Shown: piece by piece, positions 1 through 9,137 of the stretch
How positions within the stretch are numbered: position 1 is the first letter of the stretch
Layout: each line of letters starts with the position of its first letter
Origin: Clostridium sp. D53t1_180928_C8
Lineage (GTDB): Bacteria; Bacillota; Clostridia; Clostridiales; Clostridiaceae
DNA: 39,027 nucleotides
NCBI RefSeq assembly: GCF_015667795.1
Contig: NZ_JADPEL010000031.1
Coordinates: 1 to 39,027, forward strand
Direction: 5' to 3'
Notes under the pieces: generated by a model
What the model saw: the letters and a program-made list of their open reading frames with translations, nothing else
What the model was told of the DNA's origin: nothing
The model's database searches: none
Made by a program: the position numbers and the translations under genes

Positions 1-2
1 TA

Positions 3-65
3 CAAATTAAAGATTTTATAGAAGAAATACTTTCTGATATTAAAAATAAAATGGTGATAAGTTAA
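3..65 (+). CDS. C-terminal end of an unidentified protein (partial)
   Basis: An open frame enters from the left edge and stops at TAA 63-65, giving 20 residues ending in KNKMVIS. It lies on the strand opposite exoA, and its stop falls inside the left arm of the strong hairpin at 50-92, as expected for a gene that ends at that terminator. Too little is present to identify a family. The strand assignment rests only on the open frame and the terminator. Confidence 0.4.
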   Translation, partial: QIKDFIEEILSDIKNKMVIS

Positions 66-92
66 ATAATCTTTATTTAACTTATCACCATT
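50..92. terminator. Bidirectional intrinsic terminator between convergent genes
   Basis: A perfect 20-bp inverted repeat (50-69 with 73-92) with a 3-nt loop. On the plus strand it is followed by a run of T; on the minus strand it leads into another T-rich tract. It can end both the truncated plus-strand gene and exoA, and its left arm contains the last codons of the former. Confidence 0.85.
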
Positions 93-94
93 TT

Positions 95-847
95 TTATTT
101 TAAAATTAATTCAACAGGACAATGATCTGACCCTAAAATTTCAGTATGTATTTTAGCATCTTCTAATCTATCTTTTAATTTTTCTGATACTACAAAATAG
201 TCTATTCTCCATCCTGCATTATTTTTTCTTGCATTAAACCTATATGACCACCAAGAATATATATCCTTTAAATCAGGATAGAAATATCTAAATGTATCTA
301 TAAATCCTGCCTCTAATAGCGCCGTAAACTTTTCTCTTTCTTCATCAGTAAATCCTGCATTTTTTCTATTAGTTTTAGGATTCTTTAAATCTATTTCTTT
401 ATGTGCAACATTTAAATCTCCACAAACTATTACAGGCTTACTTTCTTCTAATGATTTTAAATAACATTTAAAGTCATCTTCCCACTTCATTCTATAATCT
501 AATCTTGCAAGTTCATTTTGTGAATTAGGTGTATAAACTGTAATCATAAAGAAGTCCTCAAATTCTAATGTAATTACTCTTCCTTCTTTATCATGTTCTT
601 CAATTCCTAATCCATATCTAACTGATAACGGCTCTTTCTTAGTGAATATAGCTGTACCACTATATCCTTTCTTTTCAGCATAATTCCAATATTGATGGTA
701 TCCCTCAAGTTCAAGATTTATTTGTCCTTCTTGTAGTTTACTTTCTTGTATACAAAAAATATCTGCATCAACTTCATTGAAAAAATCAACAAAACCTTTT
801 TGTACACAAGCTCTTATTCCATTTACGTTCCATGATATTAGCTTCAT
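95..847 (-). CDS. exoA: Exodeoxyribonuclease III (AP endonuclease)
   Basis: A 250-residue member of the exonuclease/endonuclease/phosphatase family, the usual length for bacterial ExoA/XthA, which incises abasic sites and trims 3' ends in base excision repair. It opens with [10 protein letters not shown] (residues 4-13). The metal-binding Glu35 lies in IQESKLQ, the catalytic DLN in CGDLNVAH, the family block [10 protein letters not shown] follows, and the catalytic Asp241-His242 pair sits in GSDHCP at the end. The start has a clear GGAGG about 8 nt upstream. The gene stands alone between the terminator at 50-92 and glyA. The product is cytoplasmic. The only oddity is that the stop codon almost touches the terminator. 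Confidence 0.95.
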   Translation of the reverse strand: MKLISWNVNGIRACVQKGFVDFFNEVDADIFCIQESKLQEGQINLELEGYHQYWNYAEKKGYSGTAIFTKKEPLSVRYGLGIEEHDKEGRVITLEFEDFFMITVYTPNSQNELARLDYRMKWEDDFKCYLKSLEESKPVIVCGDLNVAHKEIDLKNPKTNRKNAGFTDEEREKFTALLEAGFIDTFRYFYPDLKDIYSWWSYRFNARKNNAGWRIDYFVVSEKLKDRLEDAKIHTEILGSDHCPVELILK

Positions 848-1029
848 TCTTATCCTCCAATAATTTTGTGAAGTAATAGAGAAGAAGTAAAAGTGAAAAA
901 GTAATAAATACTTATAAAAAGTAAAGGTTAAAAGTGAAGAGGTAGAAATTATGTTCTTATTAAAACCTCTACCTTTTCTCTTATATTTCTTATATCTTTT
1001 CTAGTATATTCCCTCTTCTCTCTTAATTC

Positions 1030-2265
1030 TTAACTATATAAAGGGTATTTAGCACAAAGTGTTTTTACTCTTTCTCTTAGTACATTTAAATCACTATTTC
1101 TATTTTCTATAGCATCATTTATTATTGTTGCTATTTCCTTCATAGCTTCTGTATCAAAACCTCTTGTAGTAACTGCAGCCGTTCCTATTCTTACACCTGA
1201 TGTAACAAAAGGACTTCTTGTTTCATTTGGAACTGTGTTTTTATTAACAGTAATTCCAATAGAATCTAAAAGATTTTCTGCTTCTTTACCTGTGATATCC
1301 TTATTAGTTAAATCTACAAGTATTAAATGATTATCTGTCCCATTAGAAACTAATTTAAATCCATACTTAACCAACTCTTCTCCTAAAACTTTACAATTTA
1401 AAACTACATTTTTCATATATGTTTTAAAGTTAGGATCTAATGCTTCTTTGAAGCATACAGCTTTAGCCGCAATTACATGCATAAGAGGTCCACCTTGCAT
1501 TCCAGGGAATATGTTTTTATCTAATGCTTTAGCATATTTTTCTTTACAAAGAATTAATCCCCCTCTTGGTCCTCTTAGAGTTTTATGTGTTGTAGAAGTT
1601 ACAAAATCAGCATATGGTACTGGTGAAGGATGCTCACCTGCAGCTACTAATCCAGCTATATGTGCCATATCAACCATGAAATAAGCTCCAACTTCATCAC
1701 AAATTTCTTTAAACTTTTTAAAATCTATAATTCTTGAATATGCACTAGCTCCTGCAACAATTAATTTAGGTTTATGCTGTAATGCAATCTCCCTTACTTT
1801 TTCATAATTAATTGTTTCAGTTTCACTATCAACGCCATATGAAACAAAATTGAATAATTTCCCAGAGAAATTTACTGGTGACCCATGCGTTAAGTGACCA
1901 CCATGACTTAAGTCCATCCCAAGCACTGTATCTCCTGGCTCTAATATAGTAAAGTACACAGCCATATTTGCCTGTGATCCTGAATGTGGTTGTACATTAA
2001 CATGTTCAGCTCCAAAAAGCTCCTTAGCCCTATTTCTAGCTATTTCTTCAACCTCATCAACTATTTCACAACCCCCATAATAACGCTTGCTTGGATATCC
2101 TTCTGCATACTTATTAGTTAAATGAGATCCCATAGCTTCCATTACAGCCTCTGATGCAAAATTCTCAGATGCAATAAGCTCTATCCCTTCTCTTTGTCTT
2201 TTTAATTCTTTTTCCATTAAGTTACAAATTTCTTTGTCCTCAATATTTAAATTTTTAAAATTCAT
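1030..2265 (-). CDS. glyA: Serine hydroxymethyltransferase
   Basis: A 411-residue PLP enzyme that interconverts serine and glycine with tetrahydrofolate, the main source of one-carbon units. Family signatures are ASENFAS (32-38), [13 protein letters not shown] (92-104), [11 protein letters not shown] (118-128), and the PLP lysine K228 in [13 protein letters not shown]. The length matches bacterial GlyA (about 410-420). The ATG is preceded by GGGGTG at suitable spacing. It has its own promoter at 2294-2322 and diverges from the ThrE-type exporter genes, a suggestive pairing because those exporters carry serine and threonine. No convincing terminator follows, only a 6-bp pairing at 940-945/969-974. 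Confidence 0.97.
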   Translation of the reverse strand: MNFKNLNIEDKEICNLMEKELKRQREGIELIASENFASEAVMEAMGSHLTNKYAEGYPSKRYYGGCEIVDEVEEIARNRAKELFGAEHVNVQPHSGSQANMAVYFTILEPGDTVLGMDLSHGGHLTHGSPVNFSGKLFNFVSYGVDSETETINYEKVREIALQHKPKLIVAGASAYSRIIDFKKFKEICDEVGAYFMVDMAHIAGLVAAGEHPSPVPYADFVTSTTHKTLRGPRGGLILCKEKYAKALDKNIFPGMQGGPLMHVIAAKAVCFKEALDPNFKTYMKNVVLNCKVLGEELVKYGFKLVSNGTDNHLILVDLTNKDITGKEAENLLDSIGITVNKNTVPNETRSPFVTSGVRIGTAAVTTRGFDTEAMKEIATIINDAIENRNSDLNVLRERVKTLCAKYPLYS

Positions 2266-2293
2266 TTAATCACCCCAATTATCTTTTTATAAA

Positions 2294-2322
2294 ATTATAA
2301 ATATAAATTGTAATTAATTCAA
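2294..2322 (-). promoter_or_regulatory. Sigma-A type promoter for glyA
   Basis: On the minus strand, TTGAAT (2322-2317) and a perfect TATAAT (2299-2294) are separated by exactly 17 bp, about 30 bp before the glyA start. No room remains for a riboswitch leader. Confidence 0.65.
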
Positions 2323-2361
2323 CTACTTTTTAATATAAATATACATTTTTCTTATATGTTA

Positions 2362-2370
2362 TGTTATAAT
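2362..2370 (+). promoter_or_regulatory. Extended -10 promoter for the ThrE-type genes
   Basis: TGtTATAAT, an extended -10 with perfect hexamer at 2365-2370, lies 36 bp before the ATG at 2407. No good -35 is seen, which is common with extended -10 elements. Confidence 0.5.
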
Positions 2371-2406
2371 ACATAAAAAATTAAAAAAAAATAGGAGTTT
2401 TGTATT

Positions 2407-3165
2407 ATGAATGAAATACTTCAAGTTGCAATGATTGCCGGGCAGATGATTTTGGAAAATGGTGGCGAAACTTATAGAGTAGAAGAAACGATCTGGCGTA
2501 TTTGCAAAATATACGGTGCTGAAGAAGCTGAAAGTTTTGCAACACCAACAGGAATTATGGCTTCAATTTGTCATGAAGGTAAAATATACTCCTTGACACG
2601 CCGTGTTTCTAATAGAACTGTTAATTTAGATAAAATTGATAAAGTAAATGATTTATCTAGAAGTATATTATCAAAAAAACTGTCTGTTACTGATTTTAAA
2701 AAAGAATTAATTAAAATAAATAAGGAAGATATCTATCCCCTTCCTGTTATTATAATATTTTCAGCCTTAGGTGCTGGTTCATTCTCCGTTCTCTTTGGCG
2801 GAACCCTTAAGGATGTTTTTGCAGCATTTTTAATAGGTTTAATAATTAAATATATTACTGTAAAATGGTCTGAAATAGGTATAAACTTATTCTTTGTAAA
2901 TAGCATATGTAGTGGAATTGCAGCTCTTTTAGCAATAATTCTTTATAAACTAGGCATTGCAAGTCAAGTTAATCAAACTATTATCGGAGCTATAATGCTA
3001 TTAGTTCCAGGACTCGCTATAACAAATGCCATTAGAGATACTATATCTGGAGATTTACTTTCAGGTATAATTAGGGCTGCTGAAGCATTTTTAGTTGCAA
3101 TATCTATAGCTGTGGGTACTGGTGCAGTCTTAAGCTTCTGGATATCAAACTTTGGAGGTATTTAA
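2407..3165 (+). CDS. ThrE-type threonine/serine exporter, large subunit (DUF1212, YjjP-like)
   Basis: A 252-residue protein. The N-terminal half (about 1-115) is soluble and has the family signature with GGETYRVEETI near residue 18 and ATPTGIMAS near 46. The C-terminal half (about 116-250) has four to five hydrophobic spans. This is the YjjP half of the ThrE exporters, which in Corynebacterium are one chain and in many Firmicutes are split into two. Its stop lies 1 nt before the next gene's ATG, so the two halves are translationally linked. Substrate is inferred from the family; divergence from glyA fits a serine-related role. RBS is AGGAG before ATG 2407. Confidence 0.85.
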   Translation: MNEILQVAMIAGQMILENGGETYRVEETIWRICKIYGAEEAESFATPTGIMASICHEGKIYSLTRRVSNRTVNLDKIDKVNDLSRSILSKKLSVTDFKKELIKINKEDIYPLPVIIIFSALGAGSFSVLFGGTLKDVFAAFLIGLIIKYITVKWSEIGINLFFVNSICSGIAALLAIILYKLGIASQVNQTIIGAIMLLVPGLAITNAIRDTISGDLLSGIIRAAEAFLVAISIAVGTGAVLSFWISNFGGI

Positions 3166-3166
3166 A

Positions 3167-3625
3167 ATGATTATTTTCGTTACACTTGTATCTTTTTTTG
3201 CTACATTTGGATTTTGTATTGCATTTAATATACGTGGTAAAAAAATATTTTTTGCCGCACTTGGTGGTGCTATAAGTTGGTTTTTTTACTCATTACCTTT
3301 ACAAATGGGATTATCTGAAATATCTTCATTACTTATTTCATCTATAGTTTTTAGCATATATAGTGAAGTTTTAGCTAGGATTTTTAAAACACCAGTTACA
3401 ACATTCGTAGTTTGTGCATTAATTCCATTAGTACCTGGTAGTGGTATGTATTATACTATGAGAGAAGCAATTTCAGGAAATATATCTAAATCATTAGAAT
3501 TAGGATTAAATACACTGGCAAGTGCTGGAACTTTAGCATTAGGAGTGTTATTTGTTTCTACACTAACAAGATTAATTCTTAGTGCTAAACGAAAAAAAGA
3601 AATGAAAAAATATGCTCAAAATTAA
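3167..3625 (+). CDS. ThrE-type threonine/serine exporter, small subunit (DUF3815, YjjB-like)
   Basis: A 152-residue membrane protein with about five hydrophobic spans and the family-typical loop ALIPLVPGSGMYYT, matching the YjjB half of ThrE exporters. A longer reading from TTG 3152 would begin inside the Shine-Dalgarno GGAGGT (3154-3159), so ATG 3167, 7 nt downstream, is the start chosen. The gene overlaps no other and follows the YjjP-like gene directly, implying one complex. It ends in a Lys-rich tail just before the terminator at 3635-3671. Confidence 0.85.
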   Translation: MIIFVTLVSFFATFGFCIAFNIRGKKIFFAALGGAISWFFYSLPLQMGLSEISSLLISSIVFSIYSEVLARIFKTPVTTFVVCALIPLVPGSGMYYTMREAISGNISKSLELGLNTLASAGTLALGVLFVSTLTRLILSAKRKKEMKKYAQN

Positions 3626-3634
3626 CTTTACATA

Positions 3635-3671
3635 AAAAATAATCTCAACAAATTATGTTGAGATTATTTTT
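3635..3671 (+). terminator. Intrinsic terminator of the ThrE-type operon
   Basis: A 15-bp perfect stem (3635-3649 with 3657-3671), 7-nt loop, core CTCAAC/GTTGAG, ending in a T-rich tract 10 bp after the stop codon. Confidence 0.85.
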
Positions 3672-3687
3672 ATTTTATTAAATACTA

Positions 3688-3831
3688 TTATTTTTTACCT
3701 TTTAGCTTCTTGTAAGCTTTTGCATTTTGAATTAAATCTTTCAAATCCTCTGCCATTTCCACTAACATGCTATTCTTAATCTTAGCTTTATGCATTTTTC
3801 TACTCATTTTTTTCATCATTTTGTTTTTCAT
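3688..3831 (-). CDS. Small basic protein, 47 residues, unknown
   Basis: An open frame of 47 codons starting MKNKMMKKMSRK and ending YKKLKGKK, preceded by an excellent AAGGAGG 8 nt before ATG 3831. It is rich in Lys and Met, has no cysteine and no membrane span, and its central part (about residues 21-40, containing VEMAEDLKDLIQNAK) should form an amphipathic helix. I do not recognise a family. Coding is supported by the ribosome binding site, by the clean stop, and by its position between two terminators (the plus-strand one at 3635-3671 and that of aspS). A short, highly basic cytoplasmic protein could bind nucleic acid or the ribosome, but this is only a guess. Confidence 0.65.
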   Translation of the reverse strand: MKNKMMKKMSRKMHKAKIKNSMLVEMAEDLKDLIQNAKAYKKLKGKK

Positions 3832-3930
3832 AGTGACTCCTCCTTAGTAAAAATATATAGAGTACTTACATTATTATTTTAATCAAAATGATCTTTTTTA
3901 TCCTGTCAAATATTCTTTAAAAATATTCCA

Positions 3931-3981
3931 TAATATTCAAAAAAAGAAGCTAGCTTTTGCTAACTTCTTTTTTGAATATTA
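3931..3981 (-). terminator. Terminator of the aspS end of the long minus-strand cluster
   Basis: On the minus strand a stem built on GAAG/CTTC and TAGC/GCTA around an AAAA loop is followed by seven T. The pairing continues outward through AATATTC/GAATATT with one bulge. It ends the cluster directly after the aspS stop codon. Confidence 0.75.
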
Positions 3982-5769
3982 TTATTCTTTATCTTCAATC
4001 TTAACAACTAATCCTAATTCATCAATTTGTTTTTGATCTACAACATTTGGCGCTTCACTTAAATAACAGTAAGCATTTTGATTTTTAGGGAATGCAATAA
4101 CATCCTTGATATTTTCAGTTCCAGCTAAGAACATTACCATTCTGTCTAGACCAAATGCTAATCCTCCATGTGGTGGTGGTCCAAATTTAAATGCATCTAT
4201 TAAGAATCCAAATCTTTCTTGTGCTGACTCTTCAGTAAAACCTAATGCTTTAAACATTCTTGTTTGAAGTGCAGAATCATGTATTCTTATAGATCCTCCA
4301 CCTAATTCTTCACCATTTAATACTAAGTCATAAGCCTTAGATCTAACTGCTCCAGGATTGCTTTCAAGCATATCTAAATCTTCATCCATTGGTGATGTAA
4401 ATGGATGGTGAGCTGCATGATACCTATCTTCTTCTTCATTATATTCAAATAATGGGAATTCAGTAATCCACGTAAAGTTAAACTCATTTTTATCTTTAAT
4501 TAAATCAAATTGCTTAGCAAGCTCTAATCTTAATGCACCTAAGCTTTGGAATACTACTGAATTCTTATCTGCAACTATAAGTATTGCATCTCCAGTTTCA
4601 GCTCCCATAGTCTTAATTATGTTGTCTGTAACATCATCAGTTAAGAACTTAGCAATTGAAGACTTAACACCATCTTCTTTAATTTGAATCCAAGCAAGAC
4701 CTTTTGCTTTGTATCCTTTAACAAAATCAACTAATTTATCAAGTGGTTTTCTACCTAAATCAGCTCCACCTTTTAAACATAATGCTCTTACGCTTCCACC
4801 AATTTCTAATGCAGATTTAAACACTACAAAATCCATATCCTTAACACATTCTGTAATATCAGTAATTTCCATACCAAATCTTAAATCTGGTTTGTCAGAA
4901 CCGTATTTTTCCATAGCTTCTTTAAATGGCATTCTCTTAATTGGAAGCTTTACTTCATGCCCTAAAACTTCTTTAAATACATGAGCAATTAACCCTTCGT
5001 TTAAAGCCATAATATCATCTTGCTCTACAAAACTCATTTCTAAGTCTATTTGAGTAAATTCTGGTTGTCTATTAGCTCTTAAATCTTCATCTCTGAAACA
5101 TTTAGCAACTTGATAGTATTTATCAAATCCTGATACCATTAATAATTGCTTAAATATTTGTGGTGATTGTGGAAGCGCATAGAACATTCCAGGATAGTTT
5201 CTTGATGGAACTAAGTAGTCTCTAGCACCTTCTGGAGTACTCTTATTTAATATAGGAGTTTCTATTTCTAAGAACCCATTATTATCAAGGTAATCTCTAA
5301 CAGCCTTTGTAGCTCTATTTCTTATCATAAAGATTTTTTGCATATCTGGTCTTCTAAGATCTAAATATCTATATTTTAATCTTATATTTTCAGCTGCATC
5401 TAATCCTTCTTTAATGTATATTGGTGGAGTTTCTGACTCTGATAAAACTTTTATGCTTTCACATTTTAATTCTACCATACCAGTTTCCATTGACTTATTT
5501 GGAGCTTCTCTTAAAACAACTTCTCCAGTTACAGCAATACAGTATTCCGGTCTTACAGCTTTAGCTTTTTCAAAGCTTTCTGCATTAATCTCTTCACCAA
5601 AAACTATTTGCATAATTCCTGTTCTATCTCTAAGATCTATAAATTGAAGACCTCCAAGTTTTCTATTTCTTTGAACCCATCCCATAAGAGTTATTTTTTC
5701 TCCTACATTTGCTTCTCTAGGTTCACCACACATCATGGTTCTTTTTAATCCATTTAAAGCCTCACCCAT
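3982..5769 (-). CDS. aspS: Aspartyl-tRNA synthetase
   Basis: A 595-residue class II tRNA synthetase charging tRNA-Asp. It has the N-terminal OB-fold anticodon domain (about 1-110, GWVQRNRKLGGLQFIDLRDR), motif 2 (CFRDEDLRANRQPEFTQID), the bacterial GAD insertion domain in the middle (about 280-420), and motif 3 (GGLAFGLDRMVMFLAG) near the end. The length matches bacterial-type AspS (about 590). Whether it is discriminating or also charges tRNA-Asn cannot be settled here. It is the last gene of the cluster, 18 bp after hisS, with AGGAGG before the ATG. Confidence 0.97.
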   Translation of the reverse strand: MGEALNGLKRTMMCGEPREANVGEKITLMGWVQRNRKLGGLQFIDLRDRTGIMQIVFGEEINAESFEKAKAVRPEYCIAVTGEVVLREAPNKSMETGMVELKCESIKVLSESETPPIYIKEGLDAAENIRLKYRYLDLRRPDMQKIFMIRNRATKAVRDYLDNNGFLEIETPILNKSTPEGARDYLVPSRNYPGMFYALPQSPQIFKQLLMVSGFDKYYQVAKCFRDEDLRANRQPEFTQIDLEMSFVEQDDIMALNEGLIAHVFKEVLGHEVKLPIKRMPFKEAMEKYGSDKPDLRFGMEITDITECVKDMDFVVFKSALEIGGSVRALCLKGGADLGRKPLDKLVDFVKGYKAKGLAWIQIKEDGVKSSIAKFLTDDVTDNIIKTMGAETGDAILIVADKNSVVFQSLGALRLELAKQFDLIKDKNEFNFTWITEFPLFEYNEEEDRYHAAHHPFTSPMDEDLDMLESNPGAVRSKAYDLVLNGEELGGGSIRIHDSALQTRMFKALGFTEESAQERFGFLIDAFKFGPPPHGGLAFGLDRMVMFLAGTENIKDVIAFPKNQNAYCYLSEAPNVVDQKQIDELGLVVKIEDKE

Positions 5770-5787
5770 TGGTAAACTTCCTCCTAA

Positions 5788-7035
5788 CTATTTAATAGCA
5801 TTAGCTATTTCTTGTATATTATCTAAACTTACTTCAAATACTTCTCCATCGCTCATTCTCTTAAGCTTTATTGATTTATTTTGAAGTTCGTCATCACCTA
5901 AAATTGTTGTAAATTCTGCACCAATCTTATTGGCATATTTCATTTCAGCTTTTACGCTTCTTCCCATATGATTAACTTCTGTTTTAATTCCAGCTTCTCT
6001 TAATTTATTAGCTAAAGTAAATGCTTCAAATTTAGCATCATCTCCCCTAGCTCCAATATATAAATCAAAAAGATTTTCATTTGGAATTTCTATTCCTTCT
6101 TTTTCTAATATCATGATAAGTCTTTCAATTCCCATACCAAATCCAACTGCTGGCATTTCAGGTCCACCTAATTGTTCTATAAGCTTATCATATCTTCCTC
6201 CACCACAAACAGTAAATTCATCATTTAAGATTTCAAATATTGTTTTAGTGTAATAATCTAATCCTCTCACTATTCCTGGATCTACTGTGAATGGAATATT
6301 TAAAGCAGTTAAATACTTTTTAACAGCATCAAAATGAGTATCGCACTCTTCACACATATAATCAAGTATTATAGGCGCATTTTTAGTAATTTCATTACAT
6401 TTTCTTTCTTTACAATCTAAAATTCTCATAGGATTTTTTTCAAATCTTGATTGACATAACGGACATAAATTATCATAATTTTCTTTTAGGTAATTTTTTA
6501 AAGCTTCATTATAATTGGGTCTGCAACTTGGACATCCTAAATTATTTATATTTAAACTTAAGCTTTGCAGTCCTAAAGTTTTTAAAACTTGCATTGCTAA
6601 AGCAATAACTTCTGCATCCATAGAAGGTTCTTTTGAACCATATACTTCTGTTCCAAACTGATGGAATTGTCTAAATCTACCTTTTTGCACATTTTCATAT
6701 CTAAAACACGGAGTTATGTAATAAAGCTTAGTTGGTTGTGCTTCATTAAATAATCTACTTTCAATAAAAGCTCTTCCAGCTCCTGCTGTTCCTTCTGGCT
6801 TTAATGTAATACTTCTATTACCTTTGTCATTGAAAGTATACATTTCTTTTTGAACTATATCAGTTGTATCACCAACACCTCTTGCAAATAATTCAGTATG
6901 TTCAAACATAGGAGTCCTAATTTCTCTCATCCCATAATATTTTGCAACATCTCTAAATGTTTGTTCAACAAAATGCCATTTATAAGCATCTTGTGGTAGC
7001 ATATCCTTCGTTCCCTTTGGAGCTTGCATTTCCAT
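5788..7035 (-). CDS. hisS: Histidyl-tRNA synthetase
   Basis: A 415-residue class II tRNA synthetase. Seen are the N-terminal PKGTKDMLP, motif 2 region [19 protein letters not shown], the His-specific [12 protein letters not shown], motif 3 [10 protein letters not shown], and the C-terminal anticodon domain (about 325-415). A cysteine-rich stretch (CPSC, CPLC, CKERKC and CEEC, about 160-235) lies in the insertion domain, as in other clostridial HisRS. The ATG lies 4 bp after the hemZ stop, with AGGAGG inside the end of hemZ, so the two are translationally coupled. No T-box leader precedes it. Confidence 0.97.
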   Translation of the reverse strand: MEMQAPKGTKDMLPQDAYKWHFVEQTFRDVAKYYGMREIRTPMFEHTELFARGVGDTTDIVQKEMYTFNDKGNRSITLKPEGTAGAGRAFIESRLFNEAQPTKLYYITPCFRYENVQKGRFRQFHQFGTEVYGSKEPSMDAEVIALAMQVLKTLGLQSLSLNINNLGCPSCRPNYNEALKNYLKENYDNLCPLCQSRFEKNPMRILDCKERKCNEITKNAPIILDYMCEECDTHFDAVKKYLTALNIPFTVDPGIVRGLDYYTKTIFEILNDEFTVCGGGRYDKLIEQLGGPEMPAVGFGMGIERLIMILEKEGIEIPNENLFDLYIGARGDDAKFEAFTLANKLREAGIKTEVNHMGRSVKAEMKYANKIGAEFTTILGDDELQNKSIKLKRMSDGEVFEVSLDNIQEIANAIK

Positions 7036-7039
7036 TTAA

Positions 7040-8473
7040 TTATTCCTCCTCTTTTAAGTAAAGGGTGTCTAATAGTTTTTTCTTTCCCTCTACCATTTCT
7101 TCTATTCTACTACAGTATTCTCTAATATCCTTTATATTTGCAAATCTTTCTATTCTTCCTTCATCTAAGAAAACAACTTTAGAAACAGCATCTGCACCTA
7201 AAGCAATAATAGTTTGCTTATCTTCTATCATTTGAATATTATAAATACATTCTGCACCTTTTCTAGAATAACCTAAGTTCTCCATATTTCCAACCATATT
7301 TTTTTGACGATACATATAATATGGATGTAATCCTAACTCTTTAGCTAAATTTCTGCTTTCTTCATACATCTCTGCTAATTCACTTTGTTTCTTCACTTGA
7401 ATACCCTTTTTAAGAATAAAATTCTCATAAAGAATTGATGCTCTTTTTAAAGATAATCCATGAACAGTTAAGCTATCTGGATGTAACTTTAATATTTCTT
7501 CCTTTGTATGAAGAACTTCTTTTATTCCTTCACCAGGAAGACCTATAATCATATCCATATTAATATCATTAAAGCCCATACTTCTTGCTAAATTAAATTT
7601 CTCTATTACATCAAAAGAATTATGGCCTCTTCCTATCATTTTTAAAGTATTATCATTCATACTTTGAGGATTTATACTAATTCTTGTTACATCAAATTTC
7701 TTCATTGTTTCAAGTTTTTCTTTAGTTATACTATCAGGCCTTCCACATTCTACCGTAAACTCCTTTAAGTCTTTCCCTTTAACAAATGCATCATAAGCTT
7801 CTTGCATAACAATTTCAAACTCTTCATTACTAACAGCTGTAGGTGTTCCTCCACCAAAGTATACAGTTTCAATATTTAAATTTCTTTCATTAACATACCT
7901 TTTCATTTCTCTAATTTCATATATTAATGCTTCTAAATATGGACTAACTAATTTTTTATTTCCCATTATTGGATTAGCTGCAAAGGAACAATAAAAACAT
8001 CTTGTAGGGCAAAATGCCATTCCAATGTAAATAGCTATATTTTTAGAAGTATTATTTACAAAGCTTACTTCTGTTTTAGCAATCTCTATACAAAGTTTTG
8101 CTTTTTCTGCAGATGCTAAATGCTTTTTATCAAATATTTCTATAATTTCTTCTTCAGTTTTTCCTTCTTGTAAATATTTAAGTGCAATTTTAGATGGTCT
8201 AATACCAACTAAAATTCCCCATGGATATTCTTCTTTTGTAATATCTTTTAATGAAGAAAATACTAATCTTTTAATGTCTTCTTTAATATTTTCAGATATT
8301 TTAGCTTCTTTATAATAAGTATTATTAATAAACTCTACTTTATTATCTAAAATATTAACAATATAATCTCCATCATCTAAAAATTTAATTTCATCTAATG
8401 GAAAATAAATATTAAACATTTGATATACGTCATATCTGTATTTCATGTCATTTAATTTAATTTTTATTTCCAT
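7040..8473 (-). CDS. hemZ: HemZ-like radical SAM enzyme (coproporphyrinogen III dehydrogenase family)
   Basis: A 477-residue radical SAM protein. The iron-sulfur ligands are Cys155, Cys159 and Cys162 in GMAFCPTRCFYCSF, followed by the SAM-binding YFGGGTP. About 150 residues precede the radical SAM core, as in the HemZ branch rather than HemN or HemW. Family members are annotated as oxygen-independent coproporphyrinogen III dehydrogenases, but the real substrate in clostridia, many of which lack a full haem pathway, is uncertain. It sits between the hydrolase gene and hisS in a tight minus-strand run, an arrangement I recall from other clostridia. RBS AAAGGAG before ATG 8473. Confidence 0.85.
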   Translation of the reverse strand: MEIKIKLNDMKYRYDVYQMFNIYFPLDEIKFLDDGDYIVNILDNKVEFINNTYYKEAKISENIKEDIKRLVFSSLKDITKEEYPWGILVGIRPSKIALKYLQEGKTEEEIIEIFDKKHLASAEKAKLCIEIAKTEVSFVNNTSKNIAIYIGMAFCPTRCFYCSFAANPIMGNKKLVSPYLEALIYEIREMKRYVNERNLNIETVYFGGGTPTAVSNEEFEIVMQEAYDAFVKGKDLKEFTVECGRPDSITKEKLETMKKFDVTRISINPQSMNDNTLKMIGRGHNSFDVIEKFNLARSMGFNDINMDMIIGLPGEGIKEVLHTKEEILKLHPDSLTVHGLSLKRASILYENFILKKGIQVKKQSELAEMYEESRNLAKELGLHPYYMYRQKNMVGNMENLGYSRKGAECIYNIQMIEDKQTIIALGADAVSKVVFLDEGRIERFANIKDIREYCSRIEEMVEGKKKLLDTLYLKEEE

Positions 8474-8487
8474 GACTTCTCCTTTTA

Positions 8488-9105
8488 TTAGAAAATCTCA
8501 AACTCATCTTGTAAGAATGGATTTCTTAGTTTTTCATATCCAATAGTAGATGATTCCATATGTCCAGGATATATTTTTATATCCTTATCTAAAATCATCA
8601 ATTTTGTTTTTATTGATTGTATTAATTCATTGAAATCTCCACCTATAAAGTCACTTCTACCTACTGACCCCTTAAATAAAGTATCTCCAGTAAACATAGC
8701 ATCTTTATAAAGATAGCACATTCCACCTTTTGTATGACCTGGTGTATGAATACATTTTATTTCACCATCAGCAAATGGTAAAGTATCTCCCTCTTTTACA
8801 AGATTATATTCTTTTGGTAAATTTCCAAAAACTGTTCTATCAGTTTTCATAAAATGAACTTCATTTTCATTCATATATATAGGTGCTTTAAATTTATCTA
8901 CAACTTCATTCAAAGCTTCTACATGATCAAAATGACCATGCGTTAGTAAAATATATTTAATATTACATCCTAACTCTTCTATATTTTTAATTAATAAGCC
9001 TGCATTTCCTCCTGGATCTACGATACAAGCGTCTTTTGATTTTTCATCTATTAAAACATAAATATTTTCTTCATAAATTCCTATAGGATATGTTTTTATA
9101 ATCAT
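8488..9105 (-). CDS. Metallo-beta-lactamase fold hydrolase (glyoxalase II-like)
   Basis: A 205-residue hydrolase with the zinc motif HxHxDH at residues 56-61 (THGHFDH), a further ligand in TPGHTKGG, the bridging Asp in FTGDTLF, and a late His in YPGHMESS. This is the compact YcbL/GloB-like group, without the C-terminal domain of classical glyoxalase II. The substrate cannot be told from the sequence; thioesters such as S-lactoyl-thiols are plausible. A longer reading from TTG 9120 starts inside the Shine-Dalgarno region (GAGGTG), so ATG 9105 is preferred. It sits between dtd and hemZ. Confidence 0.85.
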   Translation of the reverse strand: MIIKTYPIGIYEENIYVLIDEKSKDACIVDPGGNAGLLIKNIEELGCNIKYILLTHGHFDHVEALNEVVDKFKAPIYMNENEVHFMKTDRTVFGNLPKEYNLVKEGDTLPFADGEIKCIHTPGHTKGGMCYLYKDAMFTGDTLFKGSVGRSDFIGGDFNELIQSIKTKLMILDKDIKIYPGHMESSTIGYEKLRNPFLQDEFEIF

Positions 9106-9137
9106 ATTTTCACCTCGCAAATTTATCTCATAACTAT

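Noticed and set aside
938-976. Terminator for glyA
   Set aside because: Only 6 bp pair (AGGTAG at 940-945 with CTACCT at 969-974) around a 23-nt loop, too weak to support.
1448-1684. Open frame on the plus strand inside glyA
   Set aside because: It lies wholly opposite a strongly conserved gene, has no ribosome site and no family features. The same applies to other antisense frames over aspS, relA, secD, topB, the PBP, MATE, selD and DUF362 genes.
3152-3166. TTG start for the second ThrE-type gene
   Set aside because: The codon lies in or beside the Shine-Dalgarno sequence that serves ATG 3167. Similar upstream starts were rejected for the hydrolase (9120), dtd (9617), RecJ-like (13401), alcohol dehydrogenase (19452) and membrane protein (35412) genes.
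7029-7060. T-box leader for hisS or aspS
   Set aside because: Only 4 bp and 18 bp separate these genes from the preceding ones, so no leader RNA fits.
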